Shown here: one piece after another, positions 9,540 to 22,624 of the stretch
Layout: every line of letters starts with the position of its first letter
Numbering within the stretch: the first letter of the stretch is position 1
Source: Evernia prunastri
Taxonomy: Eukaryota; Ascomycota; Lecanoromycetes; Lecanorales; Parmeliaceae
Assembly (NCBI GenBank): GCA_003184365.1
Contig: NKYR01000174.1
Span: forward strand, 1-61,370
DNA length: 61,370 nt
Reading direction: 5' to 3'
Notes under the pieces: model-generated
Told to the model about the DNA's origin: nothing
Seen by the model: only the letters and a program-made list of their open reading frames with translations
The model's database searches: none
Program-made: the position numbers and the translations under genes

Positions 9540-11496
9540 TTACTCCCTTCGGAAATGTCTTACACTACTGATGATCAACTTCGAAATATGTTGAATATTG
9601 TCCAAACTCCGACCCGCCCTCTCAGGGCTCCCGCCAAGGACCCTAGCCCGGGCGTCGAGCCTATCCATCGACGTGCGTAATGTCAGGACTCCCGGTCCGG
9701 TCCAACCGGTGGTATCCCTCGCCGCGGCCCATTCGCCTTCGTTCAAGGCACGCCACATGCTTTCTGGAGCGGGAAGTGGCATGTCTAGCAGGAGCGCTTC
9801 GTGAAGCGATTCATAATACACACCGTTCAGAGCATTAGTGTGATATGAAAGCTCGTTGACCATGTGGACGAGGAACGTGGTGCGACGGAGAGTCTCTGCC
9901 ATGGTCCAGCAGTGCCAAGAGATAGCTGTATTATTCATCAAGGACACTCCTTCAATATGTTGTTGGCATAGGCGTCGAGTCATCTTCAACAAGAAGTGGT
10001 GGTATAGCTCCGTGCTTGAGACCCGTTGATTTATAGGCTTTTGCGATCGAATCCTGAGGATAGTCTCAATCTGATAGATACACATTGCATGCAACACGGC
10101 GATAGCGTCTTCAAGATTTTCCGACTTCATTGGAAAATCGTTGATCAGGTTTTCCCTCTCGTCATTGATCATCCTACAGACGAATGGGACGCTGCTCTCC
10201 ACCGATTGAAGGCTGGCGGATACGCAACAAAGTGCAACAGCTATGGGTTCTGCCAAGCCGCCTTGCGAGCACCGGTAATGTCTATGATGAACGAAAGGGG
10301 ACCAGAAGTTTGGGCGCAGCATACGCTTGGGATAATCGCAAATCACATTTGTGATTTCCTCGACACCAAAAAGTCCATTGGTCTCGATTGCCATTGAGCG
10401 AAGCGATGGCCTGGATGGAGAGGGAACACCGAGTCCGGTCGCCCTCAAGGAACCATTCGAATTTGAGATACTGAGTGAGGTCTTACTAGACTTGCTCGGT
10501 GGATTAGGTTCTCCCAACGAGATCGGAGTGAATGTGATAGAAGGTTCGGTTTGGTGATGGGACTGCGAAGGTACGCGGCTTTGCGCAGTCACAGAAGTCA
10601 TATTCTCAAGGGTATCATTTGTCCGATTTCTCTTCCGGTTTTTATTCATGGGGAGCGCCAACAAAGCGGGCTCTGAGCCCGATCTCGTGGTTGGGATCGG
10701 ACTCAAAGGCTCTTCGTGGAAAGTCATAGCGTCCTTTTCGCCTGGTTCATGGTCAGTCCCCATGGAACTTTGAAACTGTCCGCTAGCATCTAGACTATGC
10801 AGATTCCAGGAAAAGTCCATGTCGGACAGTGACGGTGCCCCATTTTCTGTCGTGTTCCATTCACCAAAATTCCAAAAATTTATGGCGGAGTCGCCATCCA
10901 GCCCAGTGTCCCATTCCATGTTCACGTCATCTACCGCTATCGACTCCATGCTACCTGACGTTGTTCTTAGTTGAGCATTCGGGGGCCCGAGTTCGATGGG
11001 CGAGGTCATGTAGGAATTGGAGGTGGGGGGGCCAGTGATGGCATTGTCTGCGTTTAATTGTGATAATGCTGCAGTCGAAGAATCTATTGGGTACTCGCAG
11101 TTGATGTGGCGATCTATGCATCGTTGGCATGCAGGTATCTGGAGGTCACATTTGACTTTCGACCGGGCGCAGGAGTTACACGACTTCTTTTTAGGCGCCT
11201 GACCCTTGTCAAGCGACTTCTCGCACCGGCGTCTGTGTCTTTCGCGTAGATCCCCTATGACATTCGATCTCCATCAGCTGTGACCAGGTGCCATCGGAGA
11301 CAAGGGGCCAAGGAGAATGCTGGCGGCGGAGTTTCCAAAGATCATGTGCAGCGCAAATGGGCGTCCCTCCTACCGGAGACGATACTCTAGGTGACAAAAG
11401 GGTTCGAGGGCAAGGTGGTCACTTACTCCTGTCAAAAGTCTTGTCACATATTGCACAGGGAAACCTTTGGGGATTTGGTGCCGTGATCTCGGGCAT
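9540..11496 (-). CDS. Transcription factor with tandem C2HC and Zn2Cys6 zinc fingers
   Basis: Exons 11496-11427 and 11254-9540 (172-base intron) give 594 aa. Splicing joins FPCAICDKTFDR to RDLRERHRRRCEK, forming a classical finger with Cys14, Cys17, His30 and Cys34 (C-X2-C-X12-H-X3-C). Immediately after comes a perfect fungal binuclear cluster at Cys49, 52, 59, 66, 69 and 76 (C-X2-C-X6-C-X6-C-X2-C-X6-C). A basic KKNRKR-like stretch (MNKNRKRNR) may be a nuclear signal. The C-terminal half is mostly helical without a named domain. The gene sits between the ligase and the dioxygenase, so a pathway-specific regulator is likely (inference). The start is fixed because an in-frame TAA lies upstream and ATG 11496 is the first Met. 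Confidence 0.88.
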
Positions 11497-13102
11497 ATGG
11501 AGTGCAACTGCCGCTTTCCGTCGGAAGAGGATCCGAGGGGTGTGAGATACGGTACTTTATGAGAAGATGGAGTAGTAGGTTAGGGGTAAGGGAGTGAGGA
11601 CGAAAGATAGAAGAACCAAAACTAGCTACACTATTATAACAGGCAAGAATAATAATGACATTGCAATCATTGTCAATGTTAAATAGCTAAAGGGGTAGCC
11701 TGGCGGCGCATTATTGCTTCACTTACAACTTACGTCAAGGTTGGGTCTACTAGGCTGTAGGTTGCGTAAGGATAAGGTAAGTTGGGTAATAAATGTATGT
11801 GTACCTTAAGGTAATTACAGTACTGTCCGCCGTACCTTAGTTACATGGTTTAGCTCACCCGCTAGTGTAAAATTTTCATCCCCCGAGGGCCGTGTTCCGG
11901 GAACAGTCCGGGTTGCAGGACTATCATTCGTGCAATGACTGCGGCTCAGAGTTATGTATGCGCGATAAGCTTAGGGTTTAGGATGGTAGGGTACGAGTAA
12001 GTACTCTAGACCTAGTACGGAGTAAGCAACGGGATGAACCTTTACTCGTAATAAATAACCCGACTCCAAGGGTCCGACTAGGTAGGCAATTGCGACGATT
12101 ACAGTAAGACTAAGGTACCTAAGGTACCGACCTAGTCGTTAACTTACGTTCTAAGCGGACAATATCAGAAACCCAAGCGAGAATCGAGATATCAAAACCC
12201 TACCTAAGCGAATGATAATGGCTAGAGTACTCGTACCTACCTTACCCGTTCATACTCGCGCTGACCAAGAATTTTACTCTAGCACTTATCTGAGGCGTGA
12301 TAGCGCCGAAACGTGCCTTATATTCCGTACACTAATGATTAACGAACTCAGCCCCCCTTAGCTGGCATCTCCCGCCAGCTCTCTGTTACCTACCTTACCT
12401 TAGGTAGTCCTATGATCTACACTTAACAAATGTACCTAGTCTGATATACTATACTTCGTGCAGTTCGTCTTGCGAACCAGGGAAGCTAGCCGGCTAAGTA
12501 GATAATCAAATCATAGGAATTGTGAAAGAGGGGGGGGGCATTGACCACGCCTATGTATGTTGAATAGCCCAGGAACAGCACACGTACTAAATAGCCTCGC
12601 AGTACCTACACCGCTTCCTTCTCAGAACTTTCCAGTCCCTAAAGTGGTTGTGACACACATGTGCATCTTTCCCAAGACTTGATTCATGGAAATTCTCCGA
12701 AGTTCCATGTTTCAATGCATCTGAAAGTAATCTGTCATTCCGTCAGCTTATCATCCCGAAGAAGTAGCGTCTCCATTCTGCATTGACCGAATCCTCGAGC
12801 CGCCCCTCCCCTCCAGGCAACGTCACCCCACCATGTAAGCCCGAAGTGATAGGTCATGACCGCCGTCACCCTCACAGAGGAGCCGGTAGGCTTCAGATTC
12901 GGAGGTGCTGGTTTCCGTGCATATTCTTCGCGCCAGAAATCCTGGATATTATCATCTCCTACCTTCCTGACGAACATGCCTCTGTGTCCGACGCTAGCGT
13001 CCGAACAAGGCTATCACGATAAGAAGAGCTCCAGGCACAACAGGAGGGCCATCTCACCGATCTACCAGAGAACCGACATCATCCTTCCAGACCGCCTTCG
13101 TC
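11497..13102. other. Intergenic with AAGGTACC/CCTTACC motifs
   Basis: 1.6 kb between the divergent regulator and dioxygenase genes, so both promoters should lie here. No gene seen. Motif-rich spots are AAGGTACCTAAGGTACC at 12114-12128 and its neighbours, and TACCTACCTTACCTTAGGTAG near 12387-12407 (same motif as at 16.5, 32.3, 32.9, 43.6 and 45.4 kb). A G10 run lies at 12528-12538. Confidence 0.6.
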
Positions 13103-14380
13103 ATGGCCACTCCGCCCAATACCATCTCACCAACTACCTCCAGGGCAGCTACAGCTCCTTCTCTGCCTGTAATCGACTACTCCAAGCTGGTCGACTTTAA
13201 GACCTCTAACGATCCAAACAGCCTGCTGACGAGCAAAAGCGAGCAAAAGAGACTCCTCGCAGCTCTCCGAGATGTCGGCTTTGTGTACTTGCAGAACCAC
13301 TCCATCTCCCCCGCGGCTCAACAGCAGCTCTTCGACCATGCAAAGCGTTTCTTTGCCAAACCGGAATCCGAAAAGGCAAAGATCGAGACTGGAGAATCAA
13401 AGGCCTTCCATGGCTGGTTCTCCCCGCAGCGGACATCCGGTGACAAGAGCAAATCGGACCAAAAGGAGGCCTTCGACATCGGCGACGACAATGATCCGAC
13501 GCGGCCGAATCAGTGGCCCGCCCACTGGCCGGAATTCCGCACCGACATGACTTCCTTCTTTGAAAAATGCCACGAAGTCCATCTGGAGCTTCTGGCCGCG
13601 CTTGCCGAGCAAGTGAACCTCAAGTCTGATTTTTTCCTACCGTACGTCCAGGCTAAGGACCATTTCTTCCGTATACTTTACTACCCTGAGACGACCGGTG
13701 AATCGTTCAGGGATCGATTCAGGGCAAGCACCCATACCGATTACGGTACGCTTACTTTGCTGTTCAACGATTCAAACGGCGGTCTCCAGGTTCGCAACAA
13801 AGCGGGCAAGTTCGTTGATGCGCCTCCTTTGGCCAATGCTGCCATTGTCAATGGTAAAGTGAAAGATTCCTTAATCTCTTTCTTTTTGAGTTCTCTCCCC
13901 CTCCTGCTTTTCGCGTCGTCTGTGGTCCGTGACAACCCTTGTCTTCAATTCCATGCCCATGATCTCGCTCAAGACGTCGAGAATCCACATCGCTTGCCTG
14001 CGTCACTCAAACTGACGATGTGAATCACAGTTGGCGATCTCCTCTCCCGCTGGTTCAATGACACCCTCACATCGACCGAACACCGCGTCGTCGAACCTAC
14101 CGTCTTCGGTCATTCCAGCTCCGACATTCCCGATGTAATCCCTGCCCGCTACTCCGTCGCCTGGTTCGGACATCCGAACCGCGATGCGCTGATCGAGCCT
14201 ATCTCGTCCTGCTGCACTGCCGACAACCCAAAGAAGTATAAGCCCGTTTATGCGGGCAAGCATGTGGTTGAGCGGCTCGCGAAACTGCACAAGGAGGGGA
14301 AGAACACCGAGACTTGGGACGATAGCATGGCCAGAGATGGGAATCAGGGTATGGCAAAGCAGACTCAGGTCGGGGCTTGA
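13103..14380 (+). CDS. 2-oxoglutarate/Fe(II)-dependent dioxygenase (isopenicillin N synthase-like)
   Basis: Exons 13103-13853 and 14031-14380 (177-base intron) give 366 aa. The N-terminal DIOX_N region starts at LPVIDYSKL. The iron ligands are His211 and Asp213 (HTDYGTLTLLF) and His268 (STEHRVV). Arg290 and Ser292 (ARYSVAWF) fit the 2-oxoglutarate-binding R-x-S motif. The family hydroxylates, desaturates or cyclises small molecules using O2 and 2-oxoglutarate in the cytosol. The intron joins AAIVN to VGDLLSRWFND, the expected core strand. It is convergent with the MDR reductase and divergent from the regulator. Length is normal and nothing is missing. Substrate unknown. Confidence 0.92.
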
Positions 14381-14862
14381 GTATCCGAGTAGGATGACGC
14401 TCGTAGAATGTCGTCTGCAGATATGACCTATTCCATTCTTTCATAGTATTCCAAGAAACCACACTATACAACCCCTTGCAATGAGACATCGGTGCACGCA
14501 CAGACGTAACCAGTACTCATTGATATCCCCACATTGGCTGCTCCTGGACATCATGACAGAGTAATATGCCCGATTGATGGTTTGGCTCACGTACACTTGA
14601 ACACTTAGATCATGAACTCTAAATTTACAAAACATGCTTGATCTTCTTGGTAAGAGCCAAATGAGTAGGCCAGAGTACTGAATCCATGGTATTGTTTCTA
14701 CAAAGAACCGGAAGCTGTTTGGAACTTCCATCCGCGCAGGAACGCGGCGACCCTAGCTTAAGAGCACACAAAAAGCCACGACTCTAATGACCACGGGTAT
14801 AAGATGTTCAAACACGCAGCCGATACTCGACTAAGACGAGGTCAAAAGCTTCTCGCTCCGAC
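14381..14862. other. Intergenic between convergent genes
   Basis: Shared 3' region of the dioxygenase (plus) and the reductase (minus). No supported gene or strong hairpin seen. Confidence 0.6.
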
Positions 14863-16203
14863 CTATTTGCAACTATCTATCTTATCAATGCTGATCGTGA
14901 TCTTCCCAAAATGTTTCTGGTCCCACTGTGCTGAATTAGTATTACCGCAGAAAAGGCAAGTGACTGTGGAGCATGACTCGCCATGTACTGATATGCCTCC
15001 TTCACATCCTCCAAGCCAAACACCTTTTCGTCAATAACGGGCTTGATGCCAGTCGCATCAATCGCTCTATTCATCTCCTCAAACATGAGTCGATTTCCCA
15101 CATGTACGCCTCGTACAATACAGCCATGACGCAAGCAGTCCAGGAAGGTCGGCTGCTGCTCCGTCGGCGGCCCGCCCACAAATCCAATGATACTAATACA
15201 GCCGTCGGCTTTGATCGCTTTCAGGGACTGCGCCACGGTTTTGGGCCCCCCGATTTCAATGACATGATTCACGCCTAGACCGCCAGGAGTGAGGTTGGCA
15301 GCAGCAGTGCCCCAGTGTGGCTCAGATGTGTAATTGATGACATGATCGGCGCCCAGCTTTTTGAGGACCTGAGCCTTGGACTCGGAGCTGGTTGTGGCGA
15401 TTACCCGGGCACCCGCGGCTTTGGCGAACTGAGCGTGTTGTCAGTAAAAGGATCGAGGGATTGGTAGCAGGAAGTGCTGTGCGTCAGCCTAGAGAATGGC
15501 AGACAGGTTGCTGTCCATGTCTCGTGTCGTTGCCTGCCACCCAAAAGCTACAGAACCCATGGCTGGGAATTAACGTACCTGCAAGGCGAAAATGCTCACT
15601 CCTCCCGTCCCTTGTATCAACACTGTATGTCCAGCCTTCACTACATTTCCCTCTAGTCCGTACAATGCATTCCACGCTGTGATAGCCGCACAAGGCAGGG
15701 TGCAGGCCTGTTTGAAATCCAGCGTTTTCGGCATAGCAACCAAGCTCTCCTCGTCGTACGCGCCATATTCTCTTAGAGTACCGTCGGTAGTCCCGCCCAA
15801 GCTCTTGACTGCCGTTTTGTTGTCGAGAGAGCCAGCTATGTGACCCTGATTGAAAAGCGTGACGACTCGATCACCGGGCTTGAAGCGGGTAACGCCAGGG
15901 CCTGTGGCTTCGACGGTGCCAGCGCCATCAGAGGCAGGGACGACAGGATCGATGGTAGGGAGAGTATACGTGCCCTGCAAGCATAATGAGTTTCGCGAGC
16001 GGTTTGGTTTTGGAGCGATGCAACATGTGAGGCAAACCTACCTTGGAGATGACTAGATCGCGGTAGTTGAGAGATGCTGAATGGAAGCGTAACAGGACGT
16101 CGCGTTCACGAAGAGGCGCTATCGGGGCACTTGGGTGGAAGTGAAGCGACTCGAACCCGTTCCGCCCTTCAAGAGTCCATTTTTTGGTGCTTGTAGGCGG
16201 CAT
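14863..16203 (-). CDS. NAD(P)-dependent MDR-family reductase, zinc-less (quinone oxidoreductase/alcohol dehydrogenase-like)
   Basis: Exons 16203-16042, 15974-15579, 15428-14978 and 14930-14863 give 358 aa. The GroES-like half contains SASLNYRDLVISK and VVPASDGAGTVEATG. The nucleotide-binding half has GTGGVSIFALQFAKAAGARV. The position usually held by the catalytic-zinc Cys is occupied by SLNYRDL, so this is a zinc-less member using NAD(P)H for C=C or carbonyl reduction. The last exon is inferred from family continuity: removing 47 bases with an unusual GTCATG donor and an ACTAATTCAG end gives MATQWDQKHFGKITIS, the normal C-terminal strand. Without that splice the protein would end in unrelated residues. 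Convergent with the dioxygenase, so possibly a tailoring enzyme. Confidence 0.88.
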
Positions 16204-16826
16204 CTTAATGCGGCTGAGTAACAGAGGGTAGGGTCAAAGGCTGTCCCGCGCATAGCGACTGGGCGACCTTGGAGCTTCATATGGACTTAATGCATTTCCA
16301 GCAAGTGGCCAGGAACCGTGACGAGACCGAAATCCGCTGGATTGTCTCGGAGGGTTTGGACTTGCTGCAGGTCAGATCAGAAAGTCGTGGATGTTATCAT
16401 TCTCTGGAGATTAATTGTGCAGGAGCCGACTGCTCTGGGTATGGAACCCCACCAAGGGCTATCCTCGAGGCGTACTCGTACCTTGTAGCCCGCGAATCGG
16501 AGCCTAAGGTACCTAAGGCACTTTGCACGCTTCGGCATAGACCCTCAGTTGATTAAATTCGCAACGAAGGATTTTATTACCCGAATGTTGACTACTCTAC
16601 AGGATGTTATTCGATCTTCTACTATATTCCAACCGCGAGTACGTCTTTCAAGGCAAACCCTATACGTCGAGTATGGAGTTGACGAAATGACTTGTGCTCT
16701 GGCGGAGCAAGGACTTCAGACCAAGCATCACATGCCCAATTAGCTTTGGCACCTCAAGGCCCGCCCATGAATGTGCTAATACTTGGTCCATACTGTCGTG
16801 CCATCTCACAGGCTCCTGAGGCTGAC
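16204..16826. other. Intergenic with CCTAAGGTACCTAAGG motif
   Basis: Upstream of the reductase and downstream of the ABC transporter. No gene seen. CCTAAGGTACCTAAGG near 16504-16519 is another copy of the dispersed AAGGTA-type motif. Confidence 0.55.
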
Positions 16827-19800
16827 CTAGAAGAAGTAGAACAGCTTCCATTTCTTGATCTTGGTTGCCCACGTGAAGAAGTACACAAGCACGAAGTTCG
16901 AGCAAGTGAAAGCCACGAAGATTCCCCAGAAACCCCAGATCCCACCCCATTTACTTGGGCTGAGGCTGAATTCTTCGAGATACTGGTCGCCATTGCTCCA
17001 CACACAGACATTGCAAGCATCTGTTGCAGACGGGTTGAGCAACTGCGCGGATGTCGAGCTTGCCCAGGAGCTGGCGTAAGTGCCGCAATTTTGACCAGGC
17101 GGAGGAATGAATGTATGGAGGTCAGACTCGGCACAGCGGACTGGCAAACCCTCGGTGACGGCCATCAAGAGGCCGCCGAGTAGATACGTGAAAGGATTAA
17201 GGTAGTAAAGCTATCAACCAAGGTCAACTCATGTTGCAAGGGCACTAGACGTAAGAGCATACCCAGTATCGCCAGAAAATCTGGATTTGTTCGTATGGAA
17301 CGATAAGCCCGTTATACCAGTTCATTGTGCAGATCATGAAGACCAAAACATTACCGGCGACGCCAAGATCAGGACTGATAGCCATCATCAAGAGACCCAG
17401 CAGGACCTAAAACTTCTAAGCCAATCGAAATTCACTCCTGTTCGCAATGGGTCAAAGCCTTACCTGGAATACTTCGTATGTCAGCAAGGTCAAGAAGACA
17501 TATCCGGCAGGCTCTCCGTATGGCAATCCACTAGGGAAATACCAGAGGAGATAATATAAGACACCGCAAACCAGTGCCCCAGGCATTTCCGCCAGTATAC
17601 TAGCATTACAGAGAGCTACCCAGCTATAAATCTTAGAGGGTCCCTCGCGGAATTCCCAGTAGAGGCGAGCAAGAAAGAAGCGGATCAATATGGTGTTAAC
17701 GATGGAGTTGACAAGGAATACAATGAAGAAAACACTGAAGGATCTAGAGATTCCAGAATTAGCACAAACGATGGTCATCAGAGCGCCGGGCTCAGTTTAC
17801 CTGTTCTGCAGATCTTGTGGACCTGTGCCTAGTCGGAAGAATGTCAACCCAACCAAGATGGCGCTAACAATATGGACCCAGATTTTGGAGTACATGTATG
17901 GGACGTTTCTCCACTGATTTTTCATGATCCTGACGGTTAGTAGGGAAGTTTGCAGGAGGAGAGAGCCGTTGTATTCTTTGAGGTTGTTATCCTCAAAATC
18001 TTCCGTCAGTGAACCTTGCTTCTGGATGTGGGTAATCTCCTGAGCAATTCCTTCCGCTTCTGGAGACTTATTCCAAATGGTAGTCCAATCGGTGCCTTTT
18101 TTGTCCTTGTGGGCGTTGATACCAGCTCCTACAGTTTCCAGTACGAATTCTGCAGGATTAGTGTTGGGAGGAGGGACTGCACCGTGTCGTTCGAAGTACG
18201 GAAGCACAGCTTGCACAGGGCCAAAGCTATAGCACTATTAGTCCAAGTCTTAAGCGGGTGGAGCCAAAGCATCTCACTAAAGCTGCCGGCCTTCAGAAGA
18301 CAAGGCAAGCAGTCTATCGAATTTGGCGAAAAGAGATGCCGAAGGCTGATGTATCGTAACAAGCACCGCTTGTCCATTCTGAGAAAGACGTCGCAAATAG
18401 TCGACGATGTGCGCGGCTCCTTGCGAGTCGAGGCCAGAAGTGGGTTCGTCGGCAAACAGGATTTTTGGACGGGCGACAAGCTCAACTGCAATCTGAATTT
18501 ATGAGCGGTGCTCGCGTTCCTTGGAACGAAGGCATTGCACTCACCGTGACTCGTTTGGTTAGCTCTACCCCCAGGCCAGACTCCGCATCACCGATCAGTG
18601 CATTTTGCACCTCTTTCAGGTCCAGGAGATCTAGGATATGGTCTACATAGAGCAGTTTCTCGGCTCTGCTGTAGTAATTAGGTTGCCGCAACAGAGCAGA
18701 AAATTCCAACGCCTCCCTCACAGTGGCAGTACCATCGTGCATGTCTTGTTGTTGAGCAAAACCTGCTCTCAAAATTTATGATCAGAGGAGTAAGAAAGTT
18801 GCATTATCGAGGAAAGCTGCATACCTGTGGCCTTTTTGAAGGCTTTGCCAGGCTCCTGTCCACCAAACAGCACTTCCCCTCCGAGTTCACCAGCAAAATT
18901 GGTCTGACTCAGGGCAGTAAGTAGCGTTGTCTTGCCCGCTCCACTAGCCCCACAAAGTGCGATGAAATCACCGGGCCTCACATAGCTAGTAATGCCTTTC
19001 AAAATACGCTTCTCGCCAATGTCAACAACGAGGTCTTTCCAAGTCAAGGCTGGGCCATCATGGCTGACTCGGGATGCTTTATGTCCTAGCGATGTATCAT
19101 CGGACGAAAGGATCCCGGCTTCTTTTTCAGTGTCCGCAGTATGCTCTGATGTGCTTCGGGACTTGCCCGACTTCTTGATATACACGACAGGATTTCCACC
19201 CTGAGGAGTAAATGTCATGATTTCGCTCCCCAGTGCACCAGCTAGCACGTACGCAATTGCTATTGCGATCATGATTCCAACGTTACGCCAACGATGGTCA
19301 AATCGCCATCCGAAGGCTTCGACATACTGAGACCCAGGAACAGCGACCTGGCCTGGCTGTGCACCTTGAACATTGCATGTTTGATAGCGTGGATCAGCGT
19401 TCGCAACATTGGGGATGATATAGCCACCGTCGCAAGCAATGTTGAGACCAACAAATTCATTGACGAACAGCTGAAATTCTATGTCAGTATCTCAACCACG
19501 AAGAAACACAGAGGCCTACAAGGAATGCTTACGTTTTCAAAAGCATAGTACGTTGGGTCGACGTAATGAAGCCAACCGAAGATGTTTGGCATGCTGATAG
19601 GTGGAATCAGAAAGCCAGCAAACAAAACGCAAACGGTGGTCGCAGTGCCACCGTAACGAAAGCCTTATTAGAGCATTGTTAATATCTCTTCTTCTATGGC
19701 AAGTTTTTTCATGTACTTACAGTCGTCCAGGGAGGACACGTAGTACGCGAATGCCCTCAAAAGGTTACTGAAGTTGACAGTCGAGAGGAAGAGCGTTAAA

Positions 19801-21534
19801 TAGAAGAAGAAAAATTTGCCGGCATCCACTTGGAGTCTAGTCAAGAAATAAAAAGGCAAAATGCAGAGCACGTGTTGGAAGGCAATAAGTGGCAGGTCTA
19901 TCAGGACTCGAGCAAAAGCTACGGCAGAGGGCCGGTAAAGATTGAGGCTTGCTACAAGACGTTAGCATTGCTGTTTGAGATGCTTTCAAAACATCTTCAA
20001 AAGGAGCGATCGACCTTGCCTCTCCAACACGGGACGGTTGGTGTGAGCATCGAAAAGCTCAGGGAATTGGAGCCATCCGTTCAAAATCAAAGCAAAGAAT
20101 AGGATGCTGCCTCTAGTGGAAGCAGCTCGTGCCGTCACGGTCAAGTCGTAGTACAGACTGCCTACAGTGAGGCATAGAATGATCGTAGTAATCCATTTAG
20201 TGTAATAAACACGTCTTTGCCCTTTGATCAGCTGAAATTCCCTTCGCAGGCATTCCAAAATTTGAAGCGGGTAGGATAAATTGTATGACGAGCTCGGCAC
20301 AAGTGACTCTTGGGTGGCGAGCTGCTTCTCATATTGTTCCATTTCGTCCAGTAGCGCCACGTATGTTCCTGATTCTTTAAAGGCAGCTGATAGCTGTTGA
20401 GGGCTCGTAATATTTTCCGCTTTGCTCCCAGGCCGAGTTCTTCGTTGCTCAGGATCAGTGACGTTCGTCAAAAACTCTGCCGTTGTCTCTCCTTGCATGG
20501 AGATGAATCCAAGGTCTTCGAAATATGCCTTGGCTTCATTTGCACGACCGAAAAAGACTTGGTGACCTTGATCAATGAGCAGTACCTTATCAAAGTGTTT
20601 GTAGATGTTCTCCCCCGCTTGATAGAGTGTTGCCAGGGTTGTCTTTTGGCCCACATCCGTCAACGTACGCAAAGCTTTGACAAAGTCCAGGGCGGTGGAA
20701 GAATCTAGTCCGCGTGTAGAATTATCGAAGCACTGAACAGAAGAGCCTGCTGCCAGGATTTCCGCAATAGATACACTGGTAGATTTGAAACGTCAGCTTT
20801 CGGGGTGTCACAGCGCAAGCCGGTGAGACTCACCGTTTTCGCTCGCCTCCCGAAACCCCAGGGAAGAATTGTCCACCAACAGGCGTGTCCAATACATGCT
20901 CAATACCGAACATCTTCCCCATCACGACGACAAGTTCTTCGATCAGCTGTTTACTACGGATCTTGGAAGGCAAGCTCATCCGCAACGCAAATCTGATTGT
21001 TTGACCAACACTAAGGGCCGCGACATGGCGATCTTCTTCGGGTAGGTAGATTGTCTCCCGTCTGTGCAATTTTCCAAAGTCAACTGCATTCATGTTGGCG
21101 AATGAAAGGTCTCCAGCCGTATGAAGGGTGGACCGATTGGCAGTTGTTCGAAGAAATGTTGAGCATCCACTGCCCGGTCGACCCAAGACAAAAAGCATCT
21201 CACCCGGTTTCACCAGGCCTGTAAAATCTGTAAGAATGTTTCGTGTATTACCATTGACAGATTTTGAGAGCCCCTTGGGAAATAGACGATCTTTCAGAAA
21301 TTTGAATTGGTCTATTCCGAAAGTGTTGACGATGGCTTTGGGAAGCGTTTTTGAGTAGACAGTGCCAGCGTCCGGCGCAGCGACGTTGAGTCGCCGAAAA
21401 CTAAGCGCGATCTGCTTGGCTGTTTCCCCAGCACTTTGGCCTTCAAGCAGCATCTTCACGACGCCCAAGCCGCCCTTGGTGATCTCGTTGTCGGGGTCAG
21501 TCATCGAAGGACTGGAATTAGGGGGGGATGCCAT
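16827..21534 (-). CDS. PDR/ABCG-type multidrug ABC transporter (full-size)
   Basis: Eleven exons: 21534-20834, 20775-20015, 19951-19721, 19663-19533, 19470-18825, 18765-18545, 18492-18278, 18226-17801, 17734-17464, 17406-17263 and 17210-16827. They keep one frame for 1376 aa, so the gene is intact although it appears as ten broken frames. Order is NBD1-TMD1-NBD2-TMD2. NBD1 Walker A is GRPGSGCST from residue 118, with Cys in place of Lys as is normal for fungal PDR pumps. The NBD1 signature is VSGGERKR. NBD2 Walker A is GASGAGKTT and is canonical. Further family marks are QQQDMH, ADEPTSGLDSQ, HQPSA and a C-terminal aromatic KLFYFF end. The N-terminal extension is shorter than in yeast Pdr5. 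Such plasma-membrane pumps export lipophilic drugs and secondary metabolites. Next to the methyltransferase and reductase, export or self-protection is a reasonable inference. Confidence 0.93.
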
Positions 21535-22624
21535 GGCGGCTGTCTGACCTGCTCGATTGTTAAGCGAGCGGAACAGAAGGACTACCTAACTTATTGCGGT
21601 AAGATGGGTCCTGAAAATAATTTAGCGATATGGGGTGACTTGGTTGAGGGAACGTCAACAGGGGGGTTAAGAGATATTAATTGAGGAACGCAGATGATGT
21701 GAGGGTCATTGAAAGTGAAGTAGAGCCTCAAAGCTTGTGTTTGCCCTTGAATGAAGGATTTGTAATGAGGACCATCCATCTCCGAAAATCGAGAACGGAA
21801 TCACGTGATGTCCTCACAAGTCCGAAAGAGATGCAGAGGAAAATAAGAGGCTTGCTATATGCATACAAATGTACCACACACGCCTCAACATTGATTGTGT
21901 GTCCACAGCGGTACATGAGCAAGCACTTTTTGTAACAGGATATTAGTATTCCAGAGTGGATACAAGCACCTTCATCTTCAAGAATAGTAGCAGCTGCTGC
22001 TCGGGCAGAACGGGTGCTTTCATGATTCGTGATTGCCGCCGCTTCTTACCATGTCATTGCCACCTGGCTACATGCTCGTTCCACATTACTATTGCGGTTT
22101 CTTCTGGAGTGAAGAAATGGGGAGTCGGGCCCACAAATTCGGCAGGAGAAGACGCGGTCAAACAACGCTGAAAGGGTTTGTCTTGTTCAAAAGCTGGCGA
22201 GAAAGAACGGCATAGCAGCATGGAAGCTCATGATGACCTATCATGACCTATCATAGAGGACAGTAGGTACAGCCCTTTCGAAAAGCGGACTTCTCGTAGA
22301 TGATGAGGATGGGAAGATGAGCGGGAAAGGGGTCTTGGATACTAGTACTCCGTCCTCTAACTACCTAATAAGTGGCCTGTGGGCGACTTCAAAAATTTTG
22401 CCAAGACGCGCTAGGCCTAGCGTATTCCACCTGGAGGCAGTGTACGAGCACCTACTCTAGAGTATTCTCCATATCCACTTTCTATCATTTTTATCACAGC
22501 TCTAGGTAGAGACCGAGTTTCTATGCTTAGCAAAAGACGATTCACCGTAAATACTCTACGATTCTGGTAGGTACAACAGTAATGCTTCTGGTGTACTTGT
22601 AGTCTTTGCTCTGCTCGACCTTAT
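21535..22624. other. Intergenic, ABC transporter promoter side
   Basis: No gene seen. A short direct repeat of ATGACCTATC occurs at about 22230-22252. The region holds the pump promoter and the 3' flank of the methyltransferase. Confidence 0.55.

Noticed and set aside
9333..9680. Plus-strand frame starting in CGTGCCCC repeats
   Set aside because: Low-complexity start and antisense to the regulator's C-terminus.
16827..21534. Ten separate short frames with ABC-transporter fragments, suggesting a pseudogene
   Set aside because: All gaps are well-formed GT-AG introns and the eleven exons sum to one frame of 1377 codons, so the gene is intact.
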